Source: Candidatus Anammoxibacter sp. (GTDB lineage: Bacteria > Planctomycetota > Brocadiia > Brocadiales > Anammoxibacteraceae). From it: DNA of 64,000 nucleotides. The notes below the pieces were generated by a model. That model ran no database searches. It was not told where the DNA came from and worked only from the letters and a program-made list of their open reading frames with translations. Positions 1 to 9,405 of this stretch are shown here, piece by piece; the first letter of the stretch is position 1, and each line of letters begins with the position of its first letter. The position numbers and the translations under genes were made by a program. The stretch is from contig JAIQZO010000042.1 of assembly GCA_021777055.1 (NCBI GenBank), positions 62,001-126,000 on the forward strand, in the 5' to 3' direction.

Positions 1-669
1 TAAGACAAAAGCATTCAAAACTTAAGAAAAGGAGCACATATAACAACGCAGATTAAACGCAATTATATCGTAGAGATACGTGATTGCAATATAGAAACCA
101 CAACGAGACCAGCAAAACACAAGAATAAAGATTGAGTAGTTGTGTTTAAACGGAGCTCTGCATACGGCAAAAGTCAACTTGAACATTATACCAATCGTAG
201 TGGTACTGTCCGAAGAAATGTACAAAAAAGAAATACAACATTTTAGATACAGGTAGTTAAAGTATGTTATTGATATAAACGGTTAAACATTGTATTATTT
301 TGATAACTCTTGCTAAACGGAATCAGGCAACACAACGTAGTAACCCGTGAAAAGATAACCGAATCAATCTGTGACGAAATATAGTGATCGAAAAGGGAAG
401 ATTAATTCTCCTATTGAAAGAAATAGTATTTCAGAACTTCTTGCGATACCAAAGAAAAACTCAGAACCTGCGACCGCGGTCCAGAAGGTTAAAAATGGGC
501 CATAATTATTTAGGTCGCCGCACCGGACAACCCTACCAAAAATCTTAAGTTGGAAAGCTGGAATACCAATACCAACTTTATGATTTTTGCATAAAAGATT
601 AGGTTTGTCCCAAGCCTTGACGCCTTATTATATTATATATTTGGTTTAACAACGTAGGTATTTAGAACA
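1..669. other. Gene-free leader of the polysaccharide cluster
   Basis: No convincing coding sequence is seen on either strand; the one short minus-strand reading frame here has no ribosome site and no recognisable composition. The last 50 bases are AT-rich and include TTGACG at 617-622 followed by a TATATT-like run, a weak candidate promoter for the first gene. I see no tRNA, repeat or operator that I can support. Confidence 0.5.
617..643 (+). promoter_or_regulatory. Weak candidate promoter upstream of the PIG-L gene
   Basis: TTGACG (617-622) is followed 13-16 bases later by an AT-rich TATATT/TATTTG stretch. This resembles a sigma-70 promoter with short spacing and lies about 30 bases before the first start codon of a co-directional gene run. 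The call rests on sequence resemblance only. Confidence 0.25.
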
Positions 670-1350
670 ATGGCAAGTAAAAAACTATTGATTATAGAAG
701 CACACAGTGATGATTCTTGTATCAGCGTGGCGGGATTCTTAGAAAAACATCGAGATAAATATGAGTATCATTTTGCTTTAGTTGTAAATTCTGACTTAAA
801 TATGCATCACCGAGGATTTCTCACACGAGCAGAAAGGTTAAAAGAGTACGAATCATATCTTTCATATTTTAATGGAAAAGCCCACAATGGAGGAGTACTT
901 CCATTTGATGCAGATGCTCAACTGGATATGCTTCCTAAAAGGGAATTAGTGGCAGCAATAGAGAATGTAATTGCAGAGGTTGAGCCCGCTATCTTGATCT
1001 GCCCTGGCCCATCCTTCCATCATGATCATACTGCTGTATATGAGGCCGTTGTTGCCGCAACCAGACCAACTGCCAGATTTTGTCCGAAAGAGATCTATTT
1101 TATGGAAAACCCCACTTATGTCCATTCTTTAGGACCACAAACTGATTTTAAGCCAGATTTTTATGTTAGCCTTACCAGGGACGACCTCCAGAAAAAACTT
1201 GATTGCTACCGCAATTGTTTTCCAAGTCAAATAAGGGAAAACAAAAATTACCTTTCAGAGGAAGGGCTAAGAAGTTGGGCACGGTATAGGGGTATTGAAG
1301 CACGCTGTGAATACGCAGAAGCATTGCAAACTTATTTCAGAGTGGTTTAA
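670..1350 (+). CDS. PIG-L (LmbE) family N-deacetylase
   Basis: Zinc-dependent deacetylases of this family remove N-acetyl groups from sugars such as GlcNAc in glycoconjugate or precursor synthesis. The 226-residue protein shows the N-terminal AHSDD motif (about residues 11-15, the AHPDD zinc and catalytic motif) and the HHDH zinc motif (about residues 117-120). There is no signal peptide, so it is probably cytoplasmic. It is the first of a run of co-directional genes (WbqC, Rossmann protein, sugar dehydratase), which suggests a role in making a modified amino sugar for a surface glycan. The sugar substrate cannot be read from the sequence. Confidence 0.85.
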   Translation: MASKKLLIIEAHSDDSCISVAGFLEKHRDKYEYHFALVVNSDLNMHHRGFLTRAERLKEYESYLSYFNGKAHNGGVLPFDADAQLDMLPKRELVAAIENVIAEVEPAILICPGPSFHHDHTAVYEAVVAATRPTARFCPKEIYFMENPTYVHSLGPQTDFKPDFYVSLTRDDLQKKLDCYRNCFPSQIRENKNYLSEEGLRSWARYRGIEARCEYAEALQTYFRVV

Positions 1351-1405
1351 TCACAAGCAAAAAGATCTACAACATTTTCTTTTGGTAGATACAACAGGAG
1401 TATTT

Positions 1406-2098
1406 ATGCAGGTTACAATCCATCAGCCCGAACATATGCCCTGGTTAGGATTTTTTCATAAAATGGCACAGGCTGATCTCTTTGTAATTCTAGACAATGT
1501 TCAGTTCACAAAAAACAACTGGCAAAATCGAAATAAATTTATCGATCCAAATGGCCGTGTGTTTTGGCTCACTGTTCCTGTCCTTACAAAAGGGCATTTA
1601 AAGACGACAATTAAGGATATGGAGATCGATTATACCCAAAAATGGCAAAAGAAATATTGGGGACGCCTTTCAGATTCTTATCGCCATCATCCATATTTTG
1701 AAAAATATGCCGCAGATATCAAGACCATTCTCGACAGAAATTACCAGTATTTGGTTGAAATCAACTATCAATTACTCCATTTCTTCAGAAAGGCATTGGG
1801 TATAAATAATAGGATCGTAAAGGCCTCAGAATTAAATCCAACAGGCAAGAGATCAGAGCTTCTCTTAGACATTTGCTTAAAAACAGGCGCCACAAGTTAT
1901 CTGTCAGGTCCATCAGGAAGAGATTATCTTACCCTTCAAATATTCTCTGAACGGGACATTGAAGTACGTTTTCATCAGTTCAACCATCCAGTTTACGAAT
2001 CAAAGCATTTTTCACCATACCTGTCTACATTGGATTTCCTGATGAACCATGGTGGAAACAACACGGAAATTATAAAAAATCAACAAACACTTAGCTGA
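1406..2098 (+). CDS. WbqC-family protein
   Basis: This 230-residue protein opens with the family hallmark IHQPEH (residues 5-10), followed by an aromatic-rich stretch and the LDNVQFTKNNWQNRN block. WbqC-like proteins occur in O-antigen and amino-sugar clusters and probably act on nucleotide-linked sugars, but their exact reaction is not settled. I chose the ATG at 1406 because ACAGGAG precedes it and the family motif starts immediately after. An upstream in-frame start at 1295 would overlap the deacetylase gene and add 37 unlikely residues. Confidence 0.85.
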   Translation: MQVTIHQPEHMPWLGFFHKMAQADLFVILDNVQFTKNNWQNRNKFIDPNGRVFWLTVPVLTKGHLKTTIKDMEIDYTQKWQKKYWGRLSDSYRHHPYFEKYAADIKTILDRNYQYLVEINYQLLHFFRKALGINNRIVKASELNPTGKRSELLLDICLKTGATSYLSGPSGRDYLTLQIFSERDIEVRFHQFNHPVYESKHFSPYLSTLDFLMNHGGNNTEIIKNQQTLS

Positions 2099-2102
2099 AA
2101 TT

Positions 2103-3092
2103 ATGGGCTTATTTGACGAAAACATTAAGAAAGTTAATCGGATTTTATCAGAATCAGAGAAGAGGCAACTATTTTGCCTTTCGACTACAGCGAACCAAAA
2201 CAATCCGCCATTTTATTTCGGTCCTATCAGAGAAACTGAGCATACAATTGCAGGGAATGCGCTATTTAGAGATTTAACTCTCTTGCCAAGAGTTGTGGCA
2301 CATTTCGACGGTTTGGTTGAAACTTTTTTGATAGATAGTGAAAACAAAGGTGTAGTCGATAACTTTGCAAAAAAGGCTTTTAAGCTAATCCAAAAGAGTA
2401 AAGTTATTTTCTACAAACCAAATGACATTGCAGTTGAGTCGTTGGACATGTTTCTTTCTGTCTTGGTTCCTGATTTAGAACACATTAAAATAGTCGTTGT
2501 GGGCGCGGGCAATATCGGGTCAAAAATATCGCTGAAACTCATCGAAAGAGGAGCGAACGTAATCTTATGCGGAAGAGATCAAGCTAAAGTAAATGCGATT
2601 GTCGATGGTTTAAATATTATTAAAAGGGGTAAAGGTAAAGTTATACAATCAGACAATATTCCTGATAGTTGTAAAAGTGCAAACGTAGTTTTGGGTTGTA
2701 CCGCTGGAGTTCAGGTAATTAATACCGATACTGTAACATCTCTTAGTAACCGTGCAATAATCGTAGATGCTGGAAATGGAACGATAACAGAAGAGGCCTT
2801 AATAGAAGCAAGAAAAAGAGATGTTCAATTATACTCTCTCTCTATACAAGGAGGATATCAAGGATTCATAGAAAATTGGGAGTTTACCAGGAATCATATA
2901 TTGCGCCTGGGAAGAAAAATAGCAGGGCAAGGTGTTACTTTGGTTACTCAAGGAGTAATTGGGGCATATGGGGATATTATAGTAAATGATCTTAATAAAA
3001 CTAGCCGGGTTATTGGTGTATGCAATGGTAAAGGAGATGTCTTGCACGATAAAGAGGCAGCTCCGTTTTTAGAAAGGTTCAACAAGTTATGA
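2103..3092 (+). CDS. NAD(P)-binding Rossmann protein in glycan cluster
   Basis: This 329-residue protein has a clear dinucleotide-binding signature GAGNIGSK (about residues 136-143), followed by a strand ending in CGRD that suits NADP binding, as in shikimate-dehydrogenase-type C-terminal domains. The first 120 residues resemble nothing I can name. It starts 4 bases after the WbqC gene and overlaps the next gene by ATGA, so the three are probably translated together. A role in reducing or oxidising a sugar intermediate is inference; the substrate is unknown. Confidence 0.6.
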   Translation: MGLFDENIKKVNRILSESEKRQLFCLSTTANQNNPPFYFGPIRETEHTIAGNALFRDLTLLPRVVAHFDGLVETFLIDSENKGVVDNFAKKAFKLIQKSKVIFYKPNDIAVESLDMFLSVLVPDLEHIKIVVVGAGNIGSKISLKLIERGANVILCGRDQAKVNAIVDGLNIIKRGKGKVIQSDNIPDSCKSANVVLGCTAGVQVINTDTVTSLSNRAIIVDAGNGTITEEALIEARKRDVQLYSLSIQGGYQGFIENWEFTRNHILRLGRKIAGQGVTLVTQGVIGAYGDIIVNDLNKTSRVIGVCNGKGDVLHDKEAAPFLERFNKL

Positions 3093-4000
3093 TAAAAGGT
3101 AGCAGGATACTTATAACTGGAGGAACAGGATCATTAGGTTATGAATTAACAAGACAATTGTGCGAGCACAATGAAGTTGTTGTTTATTCTCGTAATGAGG
3201 AGAGACAATACGAGATGCAACAACAATTCAAAAATAAGGCAGTGGAGTTCCGGATTGGGGATGTCAAGGATCGATATACACTGGAAATGGCCTTTACAGG
3301 TTGTGATATTGGTATCCATGCCGCGGCGATGAAAGACTTGATTATGTGTGAAGAACAACCTACCCAATGTTATTTGAATAATGTTGAAGGGTCCAGATCG
3401 TTTATTAAAGCGGCAAGAAACTCTTCAATTAAAAAAGCTGTGGGGGTAAGTACGGATAAAGCAGCTAATCCGTCTAGCGTTTATGGAGCTTCAAAATATA
3501 TCATGGAAAAATTATTTGCAGAGGCCGATCAATATTCTAAAACAGTGTTCTGCTCCGTTAGATTCGGCAACATGATCGACTCAAGGGGATCTTTAATAAC
3601 TATCTGGAAAGAGAATCCGGATCAAGAGATTAAACTTACACATAAAGAAGTTTGCAGGTTCTTTTTCTCGGTATATGACGGAGCACAGACCGTAATCCAG
3701 GCGTTAGAACTTGCAAATGGCGGTGATTTGTTAATCAAGAAGATGAAGAAAGCAAAAATATTAGATATTCTTAAGATCATTACAAAAAGAGAAAATATTA
3801 AAGTTATGGGGCTTTTTCCCGGTGAAAAAATCTATGAAGATTTGGTGAGCGAAAACGAGTTGAGCTGTTGCTTCGAAGAAGATGATTACTACAGAATCAG
3901 ACAAGGCCAGATTAACCCGAATCCACCGGCGATGTTTAATACAAGAAACGCCGAGGCGTTTACGGAAGATGAGCTTACTAAACTGATTTATCCGGAGTAG
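3089..4000 (+). CDS. UDP-sugar 4,6-dehydratase-like SDR (polysaccharide biosynthesis)
   Basis: This is an extended short-chain dehydrogenase of the Polysacc_synt_2 type (PseB/FlaA1/CapD-like). The cofactor motif TGGTGSLG lies at residues 10-17, STDKA at about 122-126 and the catalytic YGASK at about 133-137. Relatives dehydrate UDP-GlcNAc to a 4-keto-6-deoxy sugar, the first step to several amino sugars. At 303 residues it is a compact single-domain form without the membrane region of CapD/WbpM. It overlaps the upstream Rossmann gene by 4 bases and belongs to the same operon. Confidence 0.8.
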   Translation: MIKGSRILITGGTGSLGYELTRQLCEHNEVVVYSRNEERQYEMQQQFKNKAVEFRIGDVKDRYTLEMAFTGCDIGIHAAAMKDLIMCEEQPTQCYLNNVEGSRSFIKAARNSSIKKAVGVSTDKAANPSSVYGASKYIMEKLFAEADQYSKTVFCSVRFGNMIDSRGSLITIWKENPDQEIKLTHKEVCRFFFSVYDGAQTVIQALELANGGDLLIKKMKKAKILDILKIITKRENIKVMGLFPGEKIYEDLVSENELSCCFEEDDYYRIRQGQINPNPPAMFNTRNAEAFTEDELTKLIYPE

Positions 4001-4052
4001 TTTGTATTTATTAAGAATACAGTAGAACAAAGATTTGCGTAAGGAATGATTT

Positions 4053-4658
4053 ATGAGAGGCAAGGCAATGAAAAGGATCTGCTTTGAGTTAGAAAGCAGA
4101 AGCATTAACCTTGGAAACATGAGTGCATTAGAATTTTTTGCACGTAAAGGTGACTGGCAAACAATTGCTTACGCAAATAAAGTAAAGACTTTAGAGGCGT
4201 GGGAGATCAATCCTGAATTTAAATTGAGTCTAATGAAAAATCTCCCCGGCGCAACTGTTCGAATAGGAGATTCCTTTGAGCTTGCTAGAGATCCAAGTGC
4301 CAAAGAAATGTTTGATATGATTGTTTTTGATAACCCTCAAGGAACTTTTGGGAAAAATGAGCAATATTGTGAACACTTTGAGGCGATAGAAACGGTTTCT
4401 GCTTTAGCGAAGAAACAGGCGATTGTTATCTTTAACGTTAATTACAGACCATTTAATTTCAACAATTTACTGCTATGGCAAAAAAGAAGAACGCAATTCT
4501 ACAAAAAAAAAGATACTGGTTATCTATCCATTGATTTCCTTTTATCTTTTTATGAAGATTACTTTAGTAGAAAAGATTTTCGGAAAGAATTTTGTTTCGT
4601 GGTAAATAGAAATGAAGAGTATTTGTCTTATCTGGTTTATAGCTTAATAAGAATATAA
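4053..4658 (+). CDS. Methyltransferase-fold protein of unknown target
   Basis: In this 201-residue protein, the ALEFFARKGDW stretch at about residues 25-35, an acidic residue after the next strand (EAWEIN) and the FDMIVFDNPQG strand at about residues 88-98 fit a class I SAM methyltransferase core. The D/N-PxG block recalls nucleic acid or amino-group methylases but is not diagnostic. AAGGA lies 8 bases before the ATG at 4053; a second ATG at 4068 is possible. It is co-directional with the sugar genes, 52 bases downstream of the dehydratase. Confidence 0.5.
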   Translation: MRGKAMKRICFELESRSINLGNMSALEFFARKGDWQTIAYANKVKTLEAWEINPEFKLSLMKNLPGATVRIGDSFELARDPSAKEMFDMIVFDNPQGTFGKNEQYCEHFEAIETVSALAKKQAIVIFNVNYRPFNFNNLLLWQKRRTQFYKKKDTGYLSIDFLLSFYEDYFSRKDFRKEFCFVVNRNEEYLSYLVYSLIRI

Positions 4659-4663
4659 CTCCC

Positions 4664-4725
4664 ATTAGAGAGCTGCGAAATCCTTGATTTGCTTCAGCCT
4701 TCAGTCTTCAGCCTATTCACCTAAG
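4664..4725. repeat. Repeat family 1, copy A (right half only)
   Basis: GCTTCAGCCTTCAGTCTTC and flanking bases repeat the right ends of longer copies at 7113-7312, 23211-23374 and 52480-52657. Only the right half is present. It creates a spurious N-terminal extension of the following glycosyltransferase reading frame. Confidence 0.8.
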
Positions 4726-4761
4726 TATGCACTATTACAAAAATCAAAATGGCGAACTTTA

Positions 4762-5949
4762 ATGATTAAATCTGATTTTTTCACAAAAGCGATCCTTAAG
4801 CTCAGAAAAAGGCCTATCTATTATAATTATAATAGACACTGTACACGACAAATAGGTCACGCCTTGTTATATTACAAAACAGAACCTCTCTATTTACAAT
4901 CAAGAGTAAAGAAATACACTCATACTAACAATTGGGAAGTTCTGGAAATTTTAAGAATATTAAACCATTTAGGCCTTTGGGTAGACGTTATTGATAGAAA
5001 CATACAGATTGAGAATCTTAAATTAGAGGACAAATATGAGGTTTTTATTGGCTTGGGCGCCGGAAATTCAGGAAAATATTTTCCACATATTGCAGAAATG
5101 TGCCCAAATGCAGTAAAAATATTCTATGCCGCCGGACCGGAACCGGAAAAGAGTAATGAGTTAATTAAAAAGCGATATGAGTTCTATTCTGCAAGAAGAA
5201 ATAATAGTTTGGAACTAAGACGCATGATTACGGAGGTTGATATTCACAGGGCCATGAACTTAACGGATGCTATCTTTTGTGTAGGGAATGAGTTTTCCAT
5301 GGACACATACCGGGAATTCGGCAAACCAATTTTCCGTCTCTTCCCATCATCATCTCCAAATCTTCACCTATCAATGGATGAATTTAACAAGAGATCATCA
5401 AAAGAATTCTTATACTTCGGAGGTAATGGAAATGTTGTAAAAGGATTAGATCTGCTTTTAGAAACATTTTCAGAACTGCCCCAACTGCAGCTTCATGTTT
5501 GCGCGTCTGATGAAAAAGATTTTAATCATGAGTATAGAGAAATAATTGCTAATTGCAAAAACATACATTTACATGGATTTACCGAAGTGTGCGGACCTCT
5601 ATTTTGGGAACTTACTTCTCAATGCGGTTACGCGATATTACCCTCTTGTTCAGAAGGAACGGCAACATCAGTAACAACGGTAATGAGAAGGGGCCTTATC
5701 CCTGTTGTCACCTATGAGTCGGGAATCGATATAGATGATTTTGGATTTTTGTTGCGTGACCTCTCCATCGATTCTCTGCAACGGGAAATCAAAAACATAT
5801 CCGATTTGCCAAAGAATGAGTTTTTAAGTAGACAGGTAAAGAGTTATCTAAGCTCAATGAACTACACACAAATGAGTTTTTCCCACAGTTTTGAGTCCGG
5901 GTTGTTACAAGTGCTGTTAGCACATGGCAGGTTATACAATGAAAGATAG
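4762..5949 (+). CDS. Glycosyltransferase, GT-B fold (GT4-like)
   Basis: The protein has 395 residues from the ATG at 4762. The C-terminal half carries the GT4-like Rossmann domain: a strand-rich FLYFGGNGNVVKGLD block, then CSEGTATSVTTVMRRGLIPVV, where the conserved E of the EGxxxxxxEAM-type motif is recognisable. The N-terminal half has a GxGAGNSG strand. It probably transfers a sugar from a nucleotide donor at the cytoplasmic membrane face. The frame is open to 4684, but the first 26 codons are repeat DNA, so I start at 4762. It overlaps the next glycosyltransferase gene. Confidence 0.75.
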   Translation: MIKSDFFTKAILKLRKRPIYYNYNRHCTRQIGHALLYYKTEPLYLQSRVKKYTHTNNWEVLEILRILNHLGLWVDVIDRNIQIENLKLEDKYEVFIGLGAGNSGKYFPHIAEMCPNAVKIFYAAGPEPEKSNELIKKRYEFYSARRNNSLELRRMITEVDIHRAMNLTDAIFCVGNEFSMDTYREFGKPIFRLFPSSSPNLHLSMDEFNKRSSKEFLYFGGNGNVVKGLDLLLETFSELPQLQLHVCASDEKDFNHEYREIIANCKNIHLHGFTEVCGPLFWELTSQCGYAILPSCSEGTATSVTTVMRRGLIPVVTYESGIDIDDFGFLLRDLSIDSLQREIKNISDLPKNEFLSRQVKSYLSSMNYTQMSFSHSFESGLLQVLLAHGRLYNER

Positions 5950-7117
5950 ACGGCGCTTTGTTTTAAACACAAACTACCAGGATGCAGCTGCAAGCGAAGT
6001 CTGTATCAAGGGGTTAGGCTCTCTATTAGAAAAAAGAGGATTTCCCGTAACGCACAATGATTGGCAAAATTACAAGGATTACGATGTGGCCATTTTCATG
6101 TCATATGATTCAGAGATTGAAAAGGCACGTTCCATAAACCCTAATCTTTTGATTGGCTTGGGAGACCCGAAGACAAAAAACATTTCTGAATCTCAAAAAG
6201 CTGACTTTCTATTAGTGAGTTCAATTGAGCAAAAGGATCTTTTTCTTTGCGCAAACCCTAATACCTTTATTTATTATATGTTCCCGGAGCTAGAACGGTA
6301 TGCAAAAGAACATAGGCCAAAAGATAAGATAATTATCGGATATCATGGAAACAAAGTCCATCTAAACTCTTTATATCCAAATATAACAAAAGCATTAGAG
6401 CGGTTAGGAAAAAGGTTTAATATTGAATTCTGGGCCATGTATAACATTGAAAAGCTAGGAGAATGGACAATCGGTGTCCCATCTAATAGATATCTAACTG
6501 TAAAGCATATCCAGTGGGCGCCTGAAAATTACAAAAAATATCTCTCGCAAGTAGATATCGGTCTAGTTCCCAATTGTATACCCGTAAAGAAGTTATCCTC
6601 TAAGAAAAAGGAGCGGATACTTTTCTCTAAAATCTTTTTAGAAGATAGAAACGATTATTTGCTCCGATTTAAGTATTCAAGTAATCCCGGGAGGATTTAT
6701 GTGTTTTCTCAGTTAGGAATACCAGTTGTCGCCGATCTATTTCCTTCCGCAGCACAATTTTTGGAACATGGACGCAGAGGATTTCTAGCTCATAGTGAAG
6801 CGGGCTGGTATCATTCCATTGAACAATTGATTCTAAATCCAGATTTAAGGCAAAAGATAGCTGAACGTCTCTATTCCTACATAGATTCTTATTATAGTCG
6901 AGAGAAAACATTTGAAGAATTCCTGGAATTTATTAACAAAATAGATAATGACAAAGACCTTAATACTAAAGGAGCAGAAAGTATTAGCTTCGTAAATAAT
7001 CCCGATTGCAGGGAAACCTGGAAAATCAGGTGGCAGATATTCTGTGAGTTTTTTTCCAGGGGAGTTGCTTTAAAGCTTCAAAAAGTCTTAAAAAAACTTT
7101 TAGAACTACGCAGGTAA
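5939..7117 (+). CDS. Glycosyltransferase-like protein (GT-B)
   Basis: The protein has about 392 residues. The C-terminal half reads like a group 1 glycosyltransferase: a KIIIGYHGNKVHLNS strand, then SNPGRIYVFSQLGIPVVAD in the donor-sugar-binding position and a terminal helix. The N-terminal half has several short strands typical of the acceptor domain. The ATG at 5939 overlaps the stop of the upstream gene by 11 bases; an alternative start at 5924 adds five residues. The tight overlap argues that the two enzymes act in the same glycan. The sugar specificity is unknown. Confidence 0.65.
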   Translation: MKDRRRFVLNTNYQDAAASEVCIKGLGSLLEKRGFPVTHNDWQNYKDYDVAIFMSYDSEIEKARSINPNLLIGLGDPKTKNISESQKADFLLVSSIEQKDLFLCANPNTFIYYMFPELERYAKEHRPKDKIIIGYHGNKVHLNSLYPNITKALERLGKRFNIEFWAMYNIEKLGEWTIGVPSNRYLTVKHIQWAPENYKKYLSQVDIGLVPNCIPVKKLSSKKKERILFSKIFLEDRNDYLLRFKYSSNPGRIYVFSQLGIPVVADLFPSAAQFLEHGRRGFLAHSEAGWYHSIEQLILNPDLRQKIAERLYSYIDSYYSREKTFEEFLEFINKIDNDKDLNTKGAESISFVNNPDCRETWKIRWQIFCEFFSRGVALKLQKVLKKLLELRR

Positions 7118-7312
7118 CTAGGCTGAAGGCTGAAGGCTGCATTATCAATTAAGTTTAGCGAATCGGCTTAGATTCTTGGATAATCAGAATTTAGCACTGA
7201 TTGAGCCAAAGATCATAGAAACAGAGAAAGTTTTAAATTGTTTGATTAGAACGTTGCGAAATCGTTGATTTGCTTCAGCCTTCAGTCTTCAGCCTATTCA
7301 TCTAAGCAGTTA
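7113..7312. repeat. Repeat family 1, copy B (full length)
   Basis: This 200-bp element is bounded by opposed GGCTGAAGGCTGAAGGCT and AGCCTTCAGTCTTCAGCC ends. Its interior reads in frame as a peptide containing LIEPKIIETEKVLNCLIRTL, closely matched in copy D, and ends in TGA. This resembles the last helix of four-helix-bundle (23S IVS-type) proteins, suggesting the element is a decayed gene of that kind. Confidence 0.75.
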
Positions 7313-7362
7313 CATATTTTTTCTAAGTAATATGAATATGACAATAAGACAGGCAGAATTTA

Positions 7363-8880
7363 GTGGATAACATTAATAAAGTATTTAAAGGAACAGTAAC
7401 AACTTATATTTCCGCAATTATAACTATTTTAACCGGGTTTATGACCCCTGTAATCTTAGTTAAATATTTATCAATTGAGGCATTTGGTTCCTATAAATTG
7501 ATTATGAGTTTGATTGTTATTGCTTCGTCTTTTACTTCATTTGGATTACAAGCCGTAATAGCAAGATATATTCCAGATCTGTTAGTTAAGAAAAGATATA
7601 AAGCCGCCAATAAATTATTTATTGTTTCTCTTTTAGTAAGATTTTCTGCGACATCATTATTTATCTTATGTCTATGGATATATAGAGCTTCCATATTCAG
7701 TTTCTTAAACTTACCGGACATATTTGCTGTTTTTTTTATTCCCATATCATTTATAGTAATCATATCTCTTACAAAAACGATACTTGGACCGGCATTTTTA
7801 AATGCCATAATGGAGCAACATGTAGATAATTACAATAGAATAATATATGCAATAATAAGGGTGTTATTTTTCTGGGTTGTGCTTTATTTAGGACATGGTT
7901 TGAATGGGTTGATTTTCGCCTGGGTGGCTATCGAGGTATTATCATTTTCTTATTATGGGATAATTGCCATAAAGAGGGTATTAAGATATAACTCTCTTCC
8001 CGGAGAGGCAGACCACCTTTACCTTTTTGAAAGTAAAAGATTTATAAAATTTGGTATGTTTAGCTTTATGACTGGTAATCTTGTGTTATTTCACGACATA
8101 TTGATTGATAATTTTGTGATATCCAAATATTTGGATATAGAAAATGTTGGTATCTATGGTTTGGCTAGCACAATTATAGGTCTTGCAACAATGCTTGACC
8201 CAGGTAAGATCTTAAAGGGTATCTGCAGTACTATCCTTGTGGGTAAATATGCCGAGAATAAGAGTATAGAGGTGCTCAACAAAGGGTACATCTTTATTAA
8301 TAAGATATCCTTATTTATCTTTCTCCCGGCACTGGTAGGTTTATTATTAATTTGTGATAAATTAATAATATATCTATATAATCCTGAATTTATTGAAGCA
8401 TCAAAGATACTATATATTCTTATGCCTTTCCTCATCTTTCAATCGTTAGCAGGCCCAGTGAGTCATATGATAGGTATATTAGAGAAAAACCATATTATGT
8501 TGTTATGTGGCATTTCATCAATCTATAATCTGGTAATGGACATAATTCTGGTTAATAAGTTTGGTCTTACGGGTATAGCATTCGCAACCGGAAGCGCTAT
8601 GCTTTTGCAATATACACTCTATTTTGTAGGAATAAAACACTATTACAAAAAGATACATTTCCCATTTAAAACCATCTGCAAGATATCAATAAATCTAATT
8701 CCCATGATTTTGTTTCTGTTTTTTGCAAGGTCGTATATTGTAAACATATATATACTTTTTGCCATTATACCTATATCCGCAACATTATATTTTGCAACAA
8801 CATATAAAAACAAGATCTTTAACGAGGAAGAAAAGTGTTTTATCAACCGCACCGTTAAAAGAAAAATATGTGTGTTTTAA
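7363..8880 (+). CDS. Polysaccharide flippase, Wzx/PST-like
   Basis: This 505-residue protein is almost entirely hydrophobic, with about 12-14 predicted membrane segments and the N-terminal pattern of polysaccharide-export (MOP superfamily) flippases: a short basic N-terminus, then Y(I/A)xxxxG-rich helices and an FGxYK motif near residue 45. It would move lipid-linked glycan units across the inner membrane. The start is GTG at 7363, without an obvious Shine-Dalgarno. It lies directly downstream of two glycosyltransferases and a family 1 repeat. Confidence 0.85.
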   Translation: MDNINKVFKGTVTTYISAIITILTGFMTPVILVKYLSIEAFGSYKLIMSLIVIASSFTSFGLQAVIARYIPDLLVKKRYKAANKLFIVSLLVRFSATSLFILCLWIYRASIFSFLNLPDIFAVFFIPISFIVIISLTKTILGPAFLNAIMEQHVDNYNRIIYAIIRVLFFWVVLYLGHGLNGLIFAWVAIEVLSFSYYGIIAIKRVLRYNSLPGEADHLYLFESKRFIKFGMFSFMTGNLVLFHDILIDNFVISKYLDIENVGIYGLASTIIGLATMLDPGKILKGICSTILVGKYAENKSIEVLNKGYIFINKISLFIFLPALVGLLLICDKLIIYLYNPEFIEASKILYILMPFLIFQSLAGPVSHMIGILEKNHIMLLCGISSIYNLVMDIILVNKFGLTGIAFATGSAMLLQYTLYFVGIKHYYKKIHFPFKTICKISINLIPMILFLFFARSYIVNIYILFAIIPISATLYFATTYKNKIFNEEEKCFINRTVKRKICVF

Positions 8881-8914
8881 CAAAACAGTAAAGCTGCTTA
8901 TTAGCAAAAGAAAA

Positions 8915-9271
8915 ATGAACCCTAATAACAAATGGATTAATGACTGGAAAATCGGAGAAAACCCTTCGAGAGAAAAGAATGTTTCCGAAGACTTACTTGA
9001 GATTTTCATCGATTTTTGGAAGACCCAAGGACTAGAGGAGAAATCGAAAACAACAAGAAACCGCTATTCGGGAGCTCTGCATTCGATTGGTGGATATGTA
9101 ATTGAACAAGCGATTTCTGAGGATGGTGCAGATATGACAACTAAAGAACTTCTTTTTGAGCACATTGGCCCTTATGAAGGTCCTTTAATTTGTCAGGATA
9201 ATGAGACTTGGCAAGACGAAATTGACATGGTCTCTAGGAAGTTACATAAGTACATGAAAAACAAATGTTAA
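8915..9271 (+). CDS. Hypothetical protein, 118 aa
   Basis: I do not recognise this protein. It is hydrophilic and acidic, with a helix-rich central segment (LLEIFIDFWKTQGLEEKS) and no signal peptide or cysteine motif. The frame is open upstream to 8759, but that part overlaps the flippase gene and has a nonsense-like composition, so the ATG at 8915 is preferred. It begins 34 bases after the flippase stop and marks the start of the accessory stretch. Confidence 0.45.
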   Translation: MNPNNKWINDWKIGENPSREKNVSEDLLEIFIDFWKTQGLEEKSKTTRNRYSGALHSIGGYVIEQAISEDGADMTTKELLFEHIGPYEGPLICQDNETWQDEIDMVSRKLHKYMKNKC

Positions 9272-9405
9272 CAATAGGATTTCGCCAACTAGAAATACTA
9301 GTGCTGTTTTCTGGTAATGTCAATCTCCGCTAATCCGTATTTCTATTGGATGGACCGAGAGTTGGCTATCATTAATCAAAGCAGCAAAATGGTATAATAT
9401 TATAA

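Noticed and set aside
22-225. 67-codon minus-strand reading frame at the window start
   Set aside because: No ribosome site, no recognisable domain, atypical composition.
4684-4761. N-terminal extension of the GT4-like gene
   Set aside because: The added 26 codons are repeat family 1 sequence; the ATG at 4762 is a better start.
8759-8914. Upstream extension of the 118-residue hypothetical gene
   Set aside because: It lies wholly within the flippase gene in another frame, and the peptide has no protein-like pattern.
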